Shown here in pieces: positions 1 through 8,541 of a stretch of DNA of 21,690 nt. The stretch covers positions 1 through 21,690 of the forward strand of contig JBOEGA010000076.1 of the NCBI GenBank assembly GCA_050633205.1. The letters are read 5' to 3'. The notes beneath the pieces were generated by a model. It had not been told where the DNA came from. It worked only from the letters and a program-made list of their open reading frames with translations, and ran no database searches. Origin of the DNA: CBDHHC01 sp050633205 (GTDB taxonomy: Bacteria > Pseudomonadota > Alphaproteobacteria > Rhizobiales > CBDHHC01). The first letter of the stretch is position 1, and each line of letters begins with the position of its first letter. The translations under genes and the position numbers were made by a program.

Positions 1-712
1 CTCCGTCACCGCTGTCATTTCCTCCGTCGTCTACGCCGCTACTAACATCGCTATCGTTGGTATCATCGCTATCACTGTCTCCGTCAGCAGCATTTTCATT
101 ACTTTCCTGTTGCTGACCACCTTCTTCGTCGGTACTGGCTTCTGTCTCTTGCTGATTTTCAGCACTGTCTGTGGCAGTTTCCTGCGTTTGAGCATTATTA
201 TTTGAAGCGAAAGCAGGGGAGGGGGCAGATTGCGAATTCTGATTTACAGAAGCAGCCGCAGTATTATCGTCTCCCGAAGTTGTAATATCATCGGGCCTGG
301 AGCTGGATCGTGGGGTATTGGCAGAACTGTCAGAAGTTGAAACTTCCTGGTTCTGATTTTCTTGTCGGTTGCTGATCTCATCAGGAATATTGCGTTCTGA
401 AGGATTTTTTTCGACGTTGGAATCGTCATCAATATCACCTTCTTTTTTCTGAAGTTTGATATTATCCTGTTGATTATCTTTTGTAGCTTTTTGATCTTCG
501 GGCTTATTTATGCCGATCAGCGGGTTGGCAGCAGCAATATCCTCATCGCCTGATTGACCATTATTGATGACATAGTTCTTGGCGCCAAGGTCACCTTCCT
601 CAACGTCCTGCAGAACAGTATATTCGTCGAACTCAGTCTTGTTCTTGTCAATATCTGTATTATTCTCAAGCTTGTCAGAACCGAGTTTCTTGTCATCATC
701 ACTCTTGGACAT
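1..712 (-). CDS. Acidic low-complexity protein, N-terminal part (cut by window edge)
   Basis: An uninterrupted frame of 237 codons runs from ATG at 712 off the left edge. An AGAGG Shine-Dalgarno sits six bases before the ATG. The protein begins MSKSDDDKKLGSDKLENN and is strongly hydrophilic throughout: Asp, Glu, Asn, Gln and Ser dominate, with no Cys, no Trp, no signal peptide and no membrane segment. Lys and Arg fade out in the second half, and the last 30 visible residues are almost only Asp, Ser, Gly, Asn. The visible part is therefore predicted to be disordered and very acidic. Such N-termini are known from large type I secreted, calcium-binding repeat adhesins, but no repeat, RTX or secretion motif lies inside the window, so this identity is only a guess. 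It lies downstream of the hybrid-kinase operon in the same orientation, separated by 195 bases that include a terminator-like hairpin, so it is probably a separate transcript. Confidence 0.8.
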   Translation of the reverse strand, partial: MSKSDDDKKLGSDKLENNTDIDKNKTEFDEYTVLQDVEEGDLGAKNYVINNGQSGDEDIAAANPLIGINKPEDQKATKDNQQDNIKLQKKEGDIDDDSNVEKNPSERNIPDEISNRQENQNQEVSTSDSSANTPRSSSRPDDITTSGDDNTAAASVNQNSQSAPSPAFASNNNAQTQETATDSAENQQETEASTDEEGGQQQESNENAADGDSDSDDTNDSDVSSGVDDGGNDSGDG

Positions 713-783
713 GGCATACCTCTGACACTACAAATAACATATGAAGCTTAATTTGAGGTTTGTGTCGAGATATACAGGAAGTG

Positions 784-816
784 TATTGTTTTAAATAAAA
801 ACTATTTAAAACAATA
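784..816. repeat. Perfect 14-bp inverted repeat upstream of the acidic-protein gene
   Basis: TATTGTTTTAAATA at 784-797 is repeated exactly as its reverse complement at 803-816, with a 5-base spacer. It lies 72 bases upstream of the ATG at 712, where a promoter or 5' leader of that gene is expected. It could be an operator for a dimeric regulator or a hairpin in the leader. It is not a good terminator because the arms are nearly all A/T. Confidence 0.6.
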
Positions 817-870
817 AGATAAAAGGATGGAGCTTACGATTGTTTAAGATGTATTTACCAGGTGATATAT

Positions 871-925
871 TAAAAATATAGAACCGGGATACATGGTCAG
901 TATATTATTAATCACTGTCCCGGTT
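871..925 (-). terminator. Probable terminator of the hybrid-kinase operon, overlapping the stop codon
   Basis: On the minus strand AACCGGGA (925-918) pairs with TCCCGGTT (889-882), extended by two more pairs across a 2-base bulge, around a loop of about 20 bases. A U-rich stretch (CTATATTTTTA) follows. The left arm lies in the last codons of the 908-2482 gene, so its stop codon falls in the loop. The long loop and interrupted U-tract make this a moderate call. Confidence 0.5.
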
Positions 926-2482
926 AGTTTTGATATGTTTTTTTAAAGCCGCATAAAGTTCCTGTTCTTTTACAGGTTTTGTAACATAACCAGTCATCCC
1001 TGAAGCAAGACACTTCTCCTCATCACGCTCCATGGAGTTTGCAGTTAAAGCAATTATAGGGATGTCGAGGTGACCATTTTGCCGGATTTTATGAGTAGCA
1101 GTATAGCCATCCATTCTTGGCATCATACAGTCCATAAAGATAATATCATAATCAGAGTAACTGGACAGCTTAGTAAGAGCGTGAAGGCCATTTTCTGCGA
1201 TTGCAACTTTACAGCCAAAGCTTTCCAGTAGTTCTGAGGCATACATTCTGCCTACGAAATCATCTTCAACCAGCATGACTTTTGCTTCAATAGGGGGGAA
1301 TTTCTCATTGCAGATATGCTGACTGGCTTCATCAGATAGTGATATCTCCTGATAGGGCTCAATATCCTCATAGAAAGAAAGCAGAGTAGTCAGTAATTCG
1401 TTAGGATAAAGGGGAGGGCACAAATAGGCCGCAAACTCGATATGGAGACTCTGACTGAGAGATGAAAAGTCATTTGAAACGAGTATACAGTTTGGTGCAT
1501 CCTGACCAAAGTCATCAAGCATTATCGTTGGATGTCGCTCAGAGAAAATTAGCAGATCAAAAGGTTGCCCGTTTTTGATGGCACTTTTAAGTTCAGAGTT
1601 GATCATCTTCTCATTGCTGGTAGTCCAGTATTCAATTCCCCATAACTTTAGAGACTGGAGAAGAAGGTTTATTTGATTGCTCTCATCCTGCAATATAAGA
1701 GCACGCTTTCCTTTCAGTGTCTCATATGAGGATTTCCTGATTTGATCGTCCCCTTCTGCCAGTTCCAGTTCAAAGAAGAGCGGTAACCTGTGATTATCAA
1801 AGTTATCAAAATTCTCGCTGGAACCTAAAGAAAGAAGAAGTTTTTTAGCAGTTATAAGGCTGACTGCAATTTCACCAAATTCTCGCAGGTCAGTGGTGCT
1901 TAGATCAGTATATTTCTGCATATCAGTCACGACAGTATCATATAACATTTTGTCATTCTGAATGCTGAAACGAAGCCTGGCATTATCTTTTGAACGCTCA
2001 CGTGTAATATTGATAATGATTTTGCCCCGTTCGGTAAACTTCAGAGCACAGCTCAACAGATTAGTCAGAATTTTTGTTACCTTTCTGCTATCTGTTGATA
2101 TATTGGATGGGACACCCGGACCATATATTACCGTAAGAGGAATTTTTTGTTGCACCGCCTGAGGAATAATATGCTGCAATGAATCTTTCACAATGTCTTC
2201 AAGGCGGCAGGTAGTAATAGATATTTCAAGCTCACTTGACTCTATATTTGCGAGGTCCAGTATATTATCAAGCTGAAGCATAAGGAGTTCAGTAGACTCC
2301 CTCATAATTCTGGCATATTTAAGCTGGTTTTCATCAAGACCTGTCTTGGTCATGAGTTCGATCATACCAACCAGCGCATTCAGGGGAGTACGCATTGCAT
2401 GATTTACATTTGCTAGAAACGAGTCATTGATCCGTTCTTCAATCTCTGACTTACCCTTTTTCTTATCTTTGTGAGATATCAC
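908..2482 (-). CDS. Degenerate (pseudokinase-like) hybrid histidine kinase with intact C-terminal receiver
   Basis: 524 residues, soluble, with no sensor domain or membrane segment. Order: HisKA-like dimerisation region (about 15-85), HATPase-like region (about 95-240), receiver-like region (about 258-372), receiver (about 400-516). The phospho-acceptor His28 is present, but the next residue, normally Glu, is Ala (NHAMRTPLN). The N-box Asn is Cys145 (NLLSCALKFT), and both glycine boxes are gone: where DxGxG and GGTGLGL belong the protein reads NDKMLYD and FGEIAVSL. In the first receiver the phosphorylated Asp is Ser314 and the conserved Lys is Cys355. The last receiver keeps its acidic pair, Asp451, Thr480 and Lys502. 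Autophosphorylation therefore looks impossible; a phosphate-accepting or scaffolding partner of the upstream kinase is the likely role (inference). The start is GTG at 2482, with GGGAG seven bases before it and 12 bases after the upstream stop, so the two genes are one operon. Confidence 0.9.
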   Translation of the reverse strand: MISHKDKKKGKSEIEERINDSFLANVNHAMRTPLNALVGMIELMTKTGLDENQLKYARIMRESTELLMLQLDNILDLANIESSELEISITTCRLEDIVKDSLQHIIPQAVQQKIPLTVIYGPGVPSNISTDSRKVTKILTNLLSCALKFTERGKIIINITRERSKDNARLRFSIQNDKMLYDTVVTDMQKYTDLSTTDLREFGEIAVSLITAKKLLLSLGSSENFDNFDNHRLPLFFELELAEGDDQIRKSSYETLKGKRALILQDESNQINLLLQSLKLWGIEYWTTSNEKMINSELKSAIKNGQPFDLLIFSERHPTIMLDDFGQDAPNCILVSNDFSSLSQSLHIEFAAYLCPPLYPNELLTTLLSFYEDIEPYQEISLSDEASQHICNEKFPPIEAKVMLVEDDFVGRMYASELLESFGCKVAIAENGLHALTKLSSYSDYDIIFMDCMMPRMDGYTATHKIRQNGHLDIPIIALTANSMERDEEKCLASGMTGYVTKPVKEQELYAALKKHIKTNRDSD

Positions 2483-2494
2483 CCTATCACTCCC

Positions 2495-5400
2495 TTAAGA
2501 GATATATTCTTTTAATTTCGCATATAGATCAGCTTCTTTAACTGGCTTCGCCAGATAATCGTCCATTCCAATTTCCAGACATTTATCTCTTTCACCTGTC
2601 ATTGCATTAGCTGTCATTGCAATGATTATCTGATGTGGCAGATTATTTTCAGCTTCACGTTCTCGTATTTTCTCTGTTGCCTCAAAACCGTCCATAAGAG
2701 GCATCATGCAGTCCATAAGAACAACTGCATATTTTTCCTTGTTCTTATCCAGTATATCCATTGCTTCTAAACCATTTTCAGCAAGGTCTACTGTACAGCC
2801 AAAGTTTTCCAGCATATCAGTAGCAACCATCTGGTTTACCATCTCGTTTTCTACGAGAAGAATTTGAGCGTTGATCTGATCCTGGTTTGTCTCTTCAGTA
2901 TGTGATGTAAAATCAACGGGGTTTGAATGAGTAGCCACTGTAGTTTCTCTCAATTTTTCCTCAAGTTGACGGTTGCTGACAGGTTTAATCAGATAATCAA
3001 AAAACAGGTCTTCTTCCCATTTATCCGGGGTTAAGCCTGCGGCTTCCATTTTACTTAAAGCCGACATCAGAATAATCTTGGTGTCTTTGTAGGTATTATT
3101 ATCTCTGATTTTTTGAGCGATATCTTTTCCGTTCATTTCTGGAAGGTAATAGTCCATCAGTACGATATGATACGGACGGCCTTCATCGCAGGCCTGTTGT
3201 AATAAAGCGAGCCCACCGGCAGCATTAGAGGCTGCATCAGAGGAAATATTCATCTCGGACAAGGCTATTGATAGAAATTCCCGGCTGATAGCCATATCAT
3301 CAATAATCAGAACCCTGATATCTTTGGGTAAAACTTCCTCCTGAGCTCTGGCCTGTTCACTGTCCTCTTCAACAACAGGTACAGTTAGCTCTACCCAGAA
3401 TTCGGTACCAACCCCCATCTCACTATTTACACCAATGGAGCCATGCATCATGCTCACAAGCTTTTGGGTAATAGTCAGCCCAAGACCTGTACCGCCATAT
3501 TTTTTAGTAGTTGTTGCATCAACCTGGGCAAATTTATCAAATATTGTTTTCAGCTTTCCGGGGGGAATTCCAATGCCGGTATCTTTTACAGAAATCCTGA
3601 GTTTTATACGATCCTCGCCTTCAGGTTCTCCCTCGACAGAGACTGCAATATAACCATCTTCAACAAACTTTACCGAGTTGCCGAGAAGGTTGATCATTAT
3701 CTGCTTAAGACGAATTTCATCTGCCAGAACAGTAGTTGGAATTTTTCTGGAAATGTTAATTGCCAGCTCTATGTCTTTATTTTCTGCACGTGGACATATC
3801 GCCTGCATTGTATCTTCGATTAATGTTCTTATGTTCAGTGGCTCGGGAAGAATTTCAAGCTCACCGGCTTCAATTTTTGATAGGTCAAGAACATCATTGA
3901 TTAGTACAAGAAGCGTATCACCTGAGTTATATATAAGATCAAGATATTTCCGTTGATCTTCTGTAATGCCTGTGCGCTTTAGCAGGTCAGTAGCACCAAT
4001 AATGCCATTAAGCGGAGTTCTGATTTCATGGCTCATATTAGTCAGGAACTCTGACTTCATGATATTAGCGCGCTGAGCGACTATTTTAGCTGTTTCAAGC
4101 TCCCTCATATAAACTTCACGTTCTTTTGAGGTTTTATGTCTTTCAATAGCCCGGCTTAATTGAGCGCCCACTGCTTCCCACAAGACAAACAGCTCATTGC
4201 CTTCTTCAATAATATCTGTTGAGAAAAACTCAAGAACAGCAAAGACGCGGCTATGTACATAAATTGGGAACGCAAAAGCTGAATGGAGCTTGTTATCAGA
4301 TAGATATTTATTACGTATAAACCGGTCATCCTGAGAAATATCCTCTACCCATTCCGGTGAGCCGGTTTCACCTATAAGACCAGGAAGTCCCTCTGACATT
4401 TGGAAGGTTATCTCTTCAGAGACTTTTCTGAACTCAGAATGATCAAGATTATCATCCTCCATATACCAGCAGCCGGAGGATTCAAAGACCTCATCATCTT
4501 GGTTCCATAGATAAGCGTGCCCCATTGGCCAGTGAATATATTTGCAAATGATTTCCAGTACCGAGCGTAGAAATTCTTTTTCAGAGTTTGTTTCACTGGA
4601 CTGGATAATAATATTTGTCAGGAAGTCCAGGCGGCCCTGTTGCTTCAGCCTGTCTGTAATATCCAGGTGAGTACCGACGGCCCGTACTGAGTTTCCTGTT
4701 TCATCAAACTCAAAGACTTTTCCGCGAGATAATATCCAGCGCCAGGAACCATCTTTGTGCCGCATACGAAATTCAGTTTCATATTTTGGAACTTTTCCAG
4801 TAATATAGGATTCTATTCTGTCTGTTGCCAGTTTCAGGTCATCAGGGTGCAGAAGCTTCTTCCAGGTTTCAAATGAAGCTTCCAGCTCACTAATTTTGTA
4901 ACCAAGCATACCTGCCCAGCCTTCAGAAAATTCAATCTTGTTTCTTTTAATATCCCAGTCCCAGAAACCAAGGCCACCGCCTTCAATTGCCAGAGCTAAC
5001 CTGTTCTCGCTTTCATCTATCAGACGTTCTTTTTCTTTAAGTTCTGTTATATCTCTGGCACAACCAAGAAGAAAAGGCTCTTCATTTCGCCCGTAAAACC
5101 TGACTTTCTTTGTAAGAAGTATTTTGGTTCGACCGTCAGGAAACGCTAGTATTTCTTCTGCTTCTGAATATCCTGTATCAAACGCAATGGCATCCCTCTC
5201 AGCAATCTCGCGTGCTTGTGGTTGGGTATAATGGTCAATTGTTTTGCTGCCAATGATTTCGTCACGGGTATTATTAGGAAACAGTTTCAAAAAAGATTCA
5301 TTTGCAATAACCAGCTTGCAATCAGCATCCTTTACAAAAATAAAGTCAGGAATACTGTTGATTATCATTTCCTGGAATTCCAGAGATTTTTCCAACTCCT

Positions 5401-5953
5401 GCTGTATATTTTTGCGGATTGAAATATCCCGCAAAATACAGACCTGATAATTGTGGTGTTCAACAACGGCTTCACTGATCGACAGTTCAACAGGAAAGTG
5501 TGTACCGTCTTTTCTAATAGCTTCAGCTTCTGCAGGCCCCTCGCTTGTTCCGCGCCCATCCAGGTAACGCAGATATTTTCTGGGGATTAGCAGGTCCGCA
5601 TTTTTTCCTATAATTTCCCATGCTTCATAACCAAACAGGTTTTCAGCAGAACGGTTAAAACTTTCTACATCGCCGTTTTCATTTATTGAAACTATTGCAT
5701 CAGAACTGTTGTCCAGGATGGCATGATAAAGAGCTTCATGTCCCTTAAATGTTTCTGTTGTGGATTTAGCTCTTTTTTCAAAGCGGTTTCTTGCTGAAAG
5801 AACCGGAGTGACAAAAACAAATAAGGCTAACGCAAAACAAATAATTGTTAACGTAATATTAGGAGCCCCGGCATTGGTTTGTACATATGCCCCCAGTATC
5901 AGAATAAAAGTCCCTAATCCCAAGGTATATACATTGATATCCTTAAACATCAT
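2495..5953 (-). CDS. Membrane hybrid sensor histidine kinase (PAS-PAS-PAS-GAF-HisKA-HATPase-REC-REC)
   Basis: 1152 residues. Two membrane segments (about 9-27 and 33-53) are followed by three PAS domains (about 72-182, 193-306, 316-436), a GAF domain (about 445-605), a coiled linker, HisKA (about 630-700; His642 in SHEIRTPLNG), HATPase (about 740-860; N-box Asn759, DTGIGI 791-796, GGTGLGL 820-826) and two receivers. Receiver 1 keeps Asp885-Asp886, Asp934, Ser964 and Lys990. Receiver 2 keeps Asp1081, Thr1114 and Lys1137, but its acidic pair reads Glu-Asn (VENE, 1034-1037) rather than Glu-Asp. There is no HPt or DNA-binding output domain, so phosphate must go to other proteins. The ligand is unknown; PAS/GAF sensing near or inside the membrane is expected. 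The start is ATG at 5953, with AGGGA five bases before it. It is co-transcribed with the degenerate homologue downstream. The 253 bases upstream show no obvious terminator. Confidence 0.95.
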   Translation of the reverse strand: MMFKDINVYTLGLGTFILILGAYVQTNAGAPNITLTIICFALALFVFVTPVLSARNRFEKRAKSTTETFKGHEALYHAILDNSSDAIVSINENGDVESFNRSAENLFGYEAWEIIGKNADLLIPRKYLRYLDGRGTSEGPAEAEAIRKDGTHFPVELSISEAVVEHHNYQVCILRDISIRKNIQQELEKSLEFQEMIINSIPDFIFVKDADCKLVIANESFLKLFPNNTRDEIIGSKTIDHYTQPQAREIAERDAIAFDTGYSEAEEILAFPDGRTKILLTKKVRFYGRNEEPFLLGCARDITELKEKERLIDESENRLALAIEGGGLGFWDWDIKRNKIEFSEGWAGMLGYKISELEASFETWKKLLHPDDLKLATDRIESYITGKVPKYETEFRMRHKDGSWRWILSRGKVFEFDETGNSVRAVGTHLDITDRLKQQGRLDFLTNIIIQSSETNSEKEFLRSVLEIICKYIHWPMGHAYLWNQDDEVFESSGCWYMEDDNLDHSEFRKVSEEITFQMSEGLPGLIGETGSPEWVEDISQDDRFIRNKYLSDNKLHSAFAFPIYVHSRVFAVLEFFSTDIIEEGNELFVLWEAVGAQLSRAIERHKTSKEREVYMRELETAKIVAQRANIMKSEFLTNMSHEIRTPLNGIIGATDLLKRTGITEDQRKYLDLIYNSGDTLLVLINDVLDLSKIEAGELEILPEPLNIRTLIEDTMQAICPRAENKDIELAINISRKIPTTVLADEIRLKQIMINLLGNSVKFVEDGYIAVSVEGEPEGEDRIKLRISVKDTGIGIPPGKLKTIFDKFAQVDATTTKKYGGTGLGLTITQKLVSMMHGSIGVNSEMGVGTEFWVELTVPVVEEDSEQARAQEEVLPKDIRVLIIDDMAISREFLSIALSEMNISSDAASNAAGGLALLQQACDEGRPYHIVLMDYYLPEMNGKDIAQKIRDNNTYKDTKIILMSALSKMEAAGLTPDKWEEDLFFDYLIKPVSNRQLEEKLRETTVATHSNPVDFTSHTEETNQDQINAQILLVENEMVNQMVATDMLENFGCTVDLAENGLEAMDILDKNKEKYAVVLMDCMMPLMDGFEATEKIREREAENNLPHQIIIAMTANAMTGERDKCLEIGMDDYLAKPVKEADLYAKLKEYIS

Positions 5954-6206
5954 TGTTGTCCCTTTAAGTGGATCATCATTTCAAAAGCCCGTAAAACTGC
6001 ATACTATGAGGTGATTTATCGATGCTATCTGAAAAAACGTAATTATTTATAAATGGCAGCGAATGAATAGTTTAACTGAAAGTAAATTAACCTGGAAAAT
6101 AGAAGGTATCGGGCTTTTTCCTGGGAGATTTATTGAGCTTATATTACTTGATTGGGCATGCAGATATTATGATGGGATCTGTGGGCTTTGAGGCTATACC
6201 GCCATA

Positions 6207-7805
6207 TCAGGCGACCTCAGGAATTATTATTTTAAACCTGGCTCCTGAGGTTGAAGGTAATAAAGCTATCTCCCCTTCATGGGCCAGTAGTAATGATTGT
6301 ACGATACCCAGTCCCATACCAGTTCCACCGCTTTCACGTCTGGTTGTAAAAAAGGCCTCAAATATCTTTTCCCGATTTTGAGGGGAAACACCTTTACCAT
6401 TGTCAGAGACTGTAATGTGTATATGGCCCTCTTCCTGTTTTGCCTCAAGTACTATTTTTGTTGCGCCATGCTGGATAGCATTGTCTATCAAGTGTGAAAA
6501 AACGATAAGAGCATTTTCGCGTGACATCTTTAAAGAGCTGTCTGTGTAGTCTTTTGCAGTTATTTTATTACTGCCATAGTGAGTGTGTAGCTCCTGAATG
6601 AGCGGCTGAACTTCGGTAGAGCCCGAAGTTTCCGGGTTATCTGCACGAGCCAGTTCTCTTAATCTGGAGAGCAGGGCAGTCAGGCGTTCTGTGTCAGTGG
6701 TGATGTTTTTCAGAAAGCGTTCCCGTTCCTCAGGAGTCATTGTATCATTGGCATCCTGAAGCAGTTCTGCCGCTCCCTGAATAGAGGTCAGGGGGGATTT
6801 CAGTTCATGAGAAACATGGGCGGCAAATGTTGATATATAGTCTGCGCGGTCAAAAAGATTCTGAGCCATATTGAGAAAGCTCTGGGATAGCTGTGCTATT
6901 TCTGCGGTTCCGTGTCTTTCAAGTGGCAGAATAGCCTGTCGATCTCCATTGGCAATTTTTGATGTTCGGCGCGTCAGCTCATATACAGGACCTGCAATAG
7001 CGCGCCAGAATATGAAACCAATTATAAGGGTCAGGGCGAGAAGGGTGCAGGCAACAACAGCTACCTTGCGCTGATGGGCATAGAGGTGCTTGATGATATT
7101 GTTTGGTGTTCTGGCCATATAGATGATGCCTATAACGTGGTGATCCACGATAACCGGCATGGCGATAAATACGCGTATTCCAGTGCCCCGGCTTATTGAA
7201 TAAAGCGGAGGGGGCGGTTCATCCGATATACGTTCGCGGAGGACGACTGTATACTCACCTTTCAGCGCTTTTGCCACTTCTTCTACATGGGCGAGAGAAT
7301 GACCTATTTTGTATTTTGCTCCTATAACCACGCCCTGATAGTCCAGAATGCGGAAACCTGCCAGAGTAGTTTTCTGGGTTTCATGAGTTATTGCAAAGAG
7401 GCGTTTTCCAATGGCTTCGTAGGTAGGGTGTAGAGGTCTTTTAAAATAGGATGTGCTCGGACGACGCGGAAGGACATAATCACTGGTCATATCCAGTCTG
7501 GGGACAATAGGGTGATAGGGTTCTTTCGGGTCTGGTCTGAGATGCTCAGGCTGTAAAGCACCTACGGGGGTATCAAATGCCCTTCGGGTTTTAAACTCGT
7601 CAGCATAGATTGCCGAGAGGGCTGCGCCCTGGGCAATCAGTTCACTTTCAGTCTGGTTGATAAGCTGGTTTTCATAAATTCTGAAAAAAACCAGCCCGAC
7701 CATGGGCATAGCCACTACACTTGCAAGTACCGTAAATATTACCATGGCCAGAGACGGGCGCCATTTTTTTATTGTTTTTATTCGCGGTGATTTATGTAAG
7801 TGCAT
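6207..7805 (-). CDS. CreC-like membrane sensor histidine kinase
   Basis: 532 residues. Membrane segment about 20-43, a periplasmic sensing region about 44-245, membrane segment about 247-268, HAMP about 269-322, HisKA with His333 (VSHELKSPLTSIQGAAELL), and HATPase with N-box Asn442, DNGKG 468-472 and GGTGMGLG 493-500. All catalytic boxes are intact. The HisKA wording and the two-segment layout resemble E. coli CreC, and the partner regulator resembles CreB, so the pair is called CreBC-like from remembered family features, not from a search. It should autophosphorylate at the inner membrane and pass phosphate to the regulator encoded 15 bases upstream. No clear Shine-Dalgarno precedes the ATG at 7805, so translation may be coupled to the regulator gene. 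The signal sensed cannot be told from the sequence. Confidence 0.92.
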   Translation of the reverse strand: MHLHKSPRIKTIKKWRPSLAMVIFTVLASVVAMPMVGLVFFRIYENQLINQTESELIAQGAALSAIYADEFKTRRAFDTPVGALQPEHLRPDPKEPYHPIVPRLDMTSDYVLPRRPSTSYFKRPLHPTYEAIGKRLFAITHETQKTTLAGFRILDYQGVVIGAKYKIGHSLAHVEEVAKALKGEYTVVLRERISDEPPPPLYSISRGTGIRVFIAMPVIVDHHVIGIIYMARTPNNIIKHLYAHQRKVAVVACTLLALTLIIGFIFWRAIAGPVYELTRRTSKIANGDRQAILPLERHGTAEIAQLSQSFLNMAQNLFDRADYISTFAAHVSHELKSPLTSIQGAAELLQDANDTMTPEERERFLKNITTDTERLTALLSRLRELARADNPETSGSTEVQPLIQELHTHYGSNKITAKDYTDSSLKMSRENALIVFSHLIDNAIQHGATKIVLEAKQEEGHIHITVSDNGKGVSPQNREKIFEAFFTTRRESGGTGMGLGIVQSLLLAHEGEIALLPSTSGARFKIIIPEVA

Positions 7806-7820
7806 GGTATTTATGGCCGA

Positions 7821-8522
7821 TCAGTTTACTTCGCAGGGGCCAAGACGGAAGCCTACTCCATGTACGGTATCAAGTACACTGGAGCAGTCATGCACTGCAA
7901 GTTTGGCGCGGATATTTCTGATATGACTGTCTATAGTCCTGTCAGAGACGTGGGTTGTAACTTCATAGGCCGTATTCATTATCTGCTCGCGGGTGAAGAT
8001 GAAGCCCGGACGTTTCAGAAATGCTTTCAGTATTGAGAATTCTATGGAAGTCAGAGACAGGGGCTGTCCGTTAAACTGTGCCTGATGGCGCTGGGTATCC
8101 AGTGTCAGCTTTCCGTGAGACAAAGTTTCCTCCTGAGTGTCTTTCGACTCTGGTGCCTGATTAATGCGCTTCAGGATAACATTGACCCTGGCAACAAGTT
8201 CGCGAGGGCTGAATGGTTTGGTAACATAGTCATCTCCACCAATTTCAAGGCCAAGAATGCGGTCAATTTCCTCGTCCCGTGCAGAGAGAAAGAGGATTGG
8301 TATGTTGGAAGTTTTTCTCAACTCACGGCACACTTCGAGACCATCCATTTCCGGCATGCCAATATCAAGCACGATCAGGTCCGGATTTTGGCTGGCAAAA
8401 ACCGTAAGTGCTTCTGCTCCGTCTTTTGCAATGATTGCCTGCATATCTGCTTTTTCCAATGCAAAGCAGATTACTTCTCTTATGTGAGGGTCATCATCTA
8501 CCACCAGAATGCGGTGTGCCAT
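7821..8522 (-). CDS. CreB-like OmpR-family response regulator
   Basis: 233 residues from the chosen start. The receiver (1-115) has Asp9-Asp10, phospho-acceptor Asp53 (LDIGMPEMDG), Ser80 and Lys102 (TKPFSPREL). A winged-helix DNA-binding domain of OmpR type follows (about 133-228; DRTIDSHIRNIRAKL in the recognition region). The stretch around 80-110 (SARDEEIDRILGLEIGGDDY) closely resembles E. coli CreB as I remember it. The frame stays open to 8573, but ATG at 8522 has a textbook AGGAG eight bases upstream and lies 19 bases after the preceding stop, whereas the longer form would overlap that gene. Its cognate kinase follows directly. It should be a transcription factor active when phosphorylated; targets are unknown, possibly including this operon. 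Confidence 0.93.
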   Translation of the reverse strand: MAHRILVVDDDPHIREVICFALEKADMQAIIAKDGAEALTVFASQNPDLIVLDIGMPEMDGLEVCRELRKTSNIPILFLSARDEEIDRILGLEIGGDDYVTKPFSPRELVARVNVILKRINQAPESKDTQEETLSHGKLTLDTQRHQAQFNGQPLSLTSIEFSILKAFLKRPGFIFTREQIMNTAYEVTTHVSDRTIDSHIRNIRAKLAVHDCSSVLDTVHGVGFRLGPCEVN

Positions 8523-8530
8523 GGTTTGTT

Positions 8531-8535
8531 CTCCT
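8531..8535 (-). promoter_or_regulatory. Ribosome binding site that fixes the response-regulator start
   Basis: AGGAG on the minus strand, eight bases before ATG 8522. It selects this codon over the in-frame upstream starts that would overlap the preceding gene. Confidence 0.75.
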
Positions 8536-8541
8536 GTCATA

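Noticed and set aside
3443..3823. 126-codon open frame on the plus strand inside the large hybrid kinase gene
   Set aside because: It is antisense to the conserved HisKA/HATPase coding region, has no credible ribosome site and no recognisable domain.
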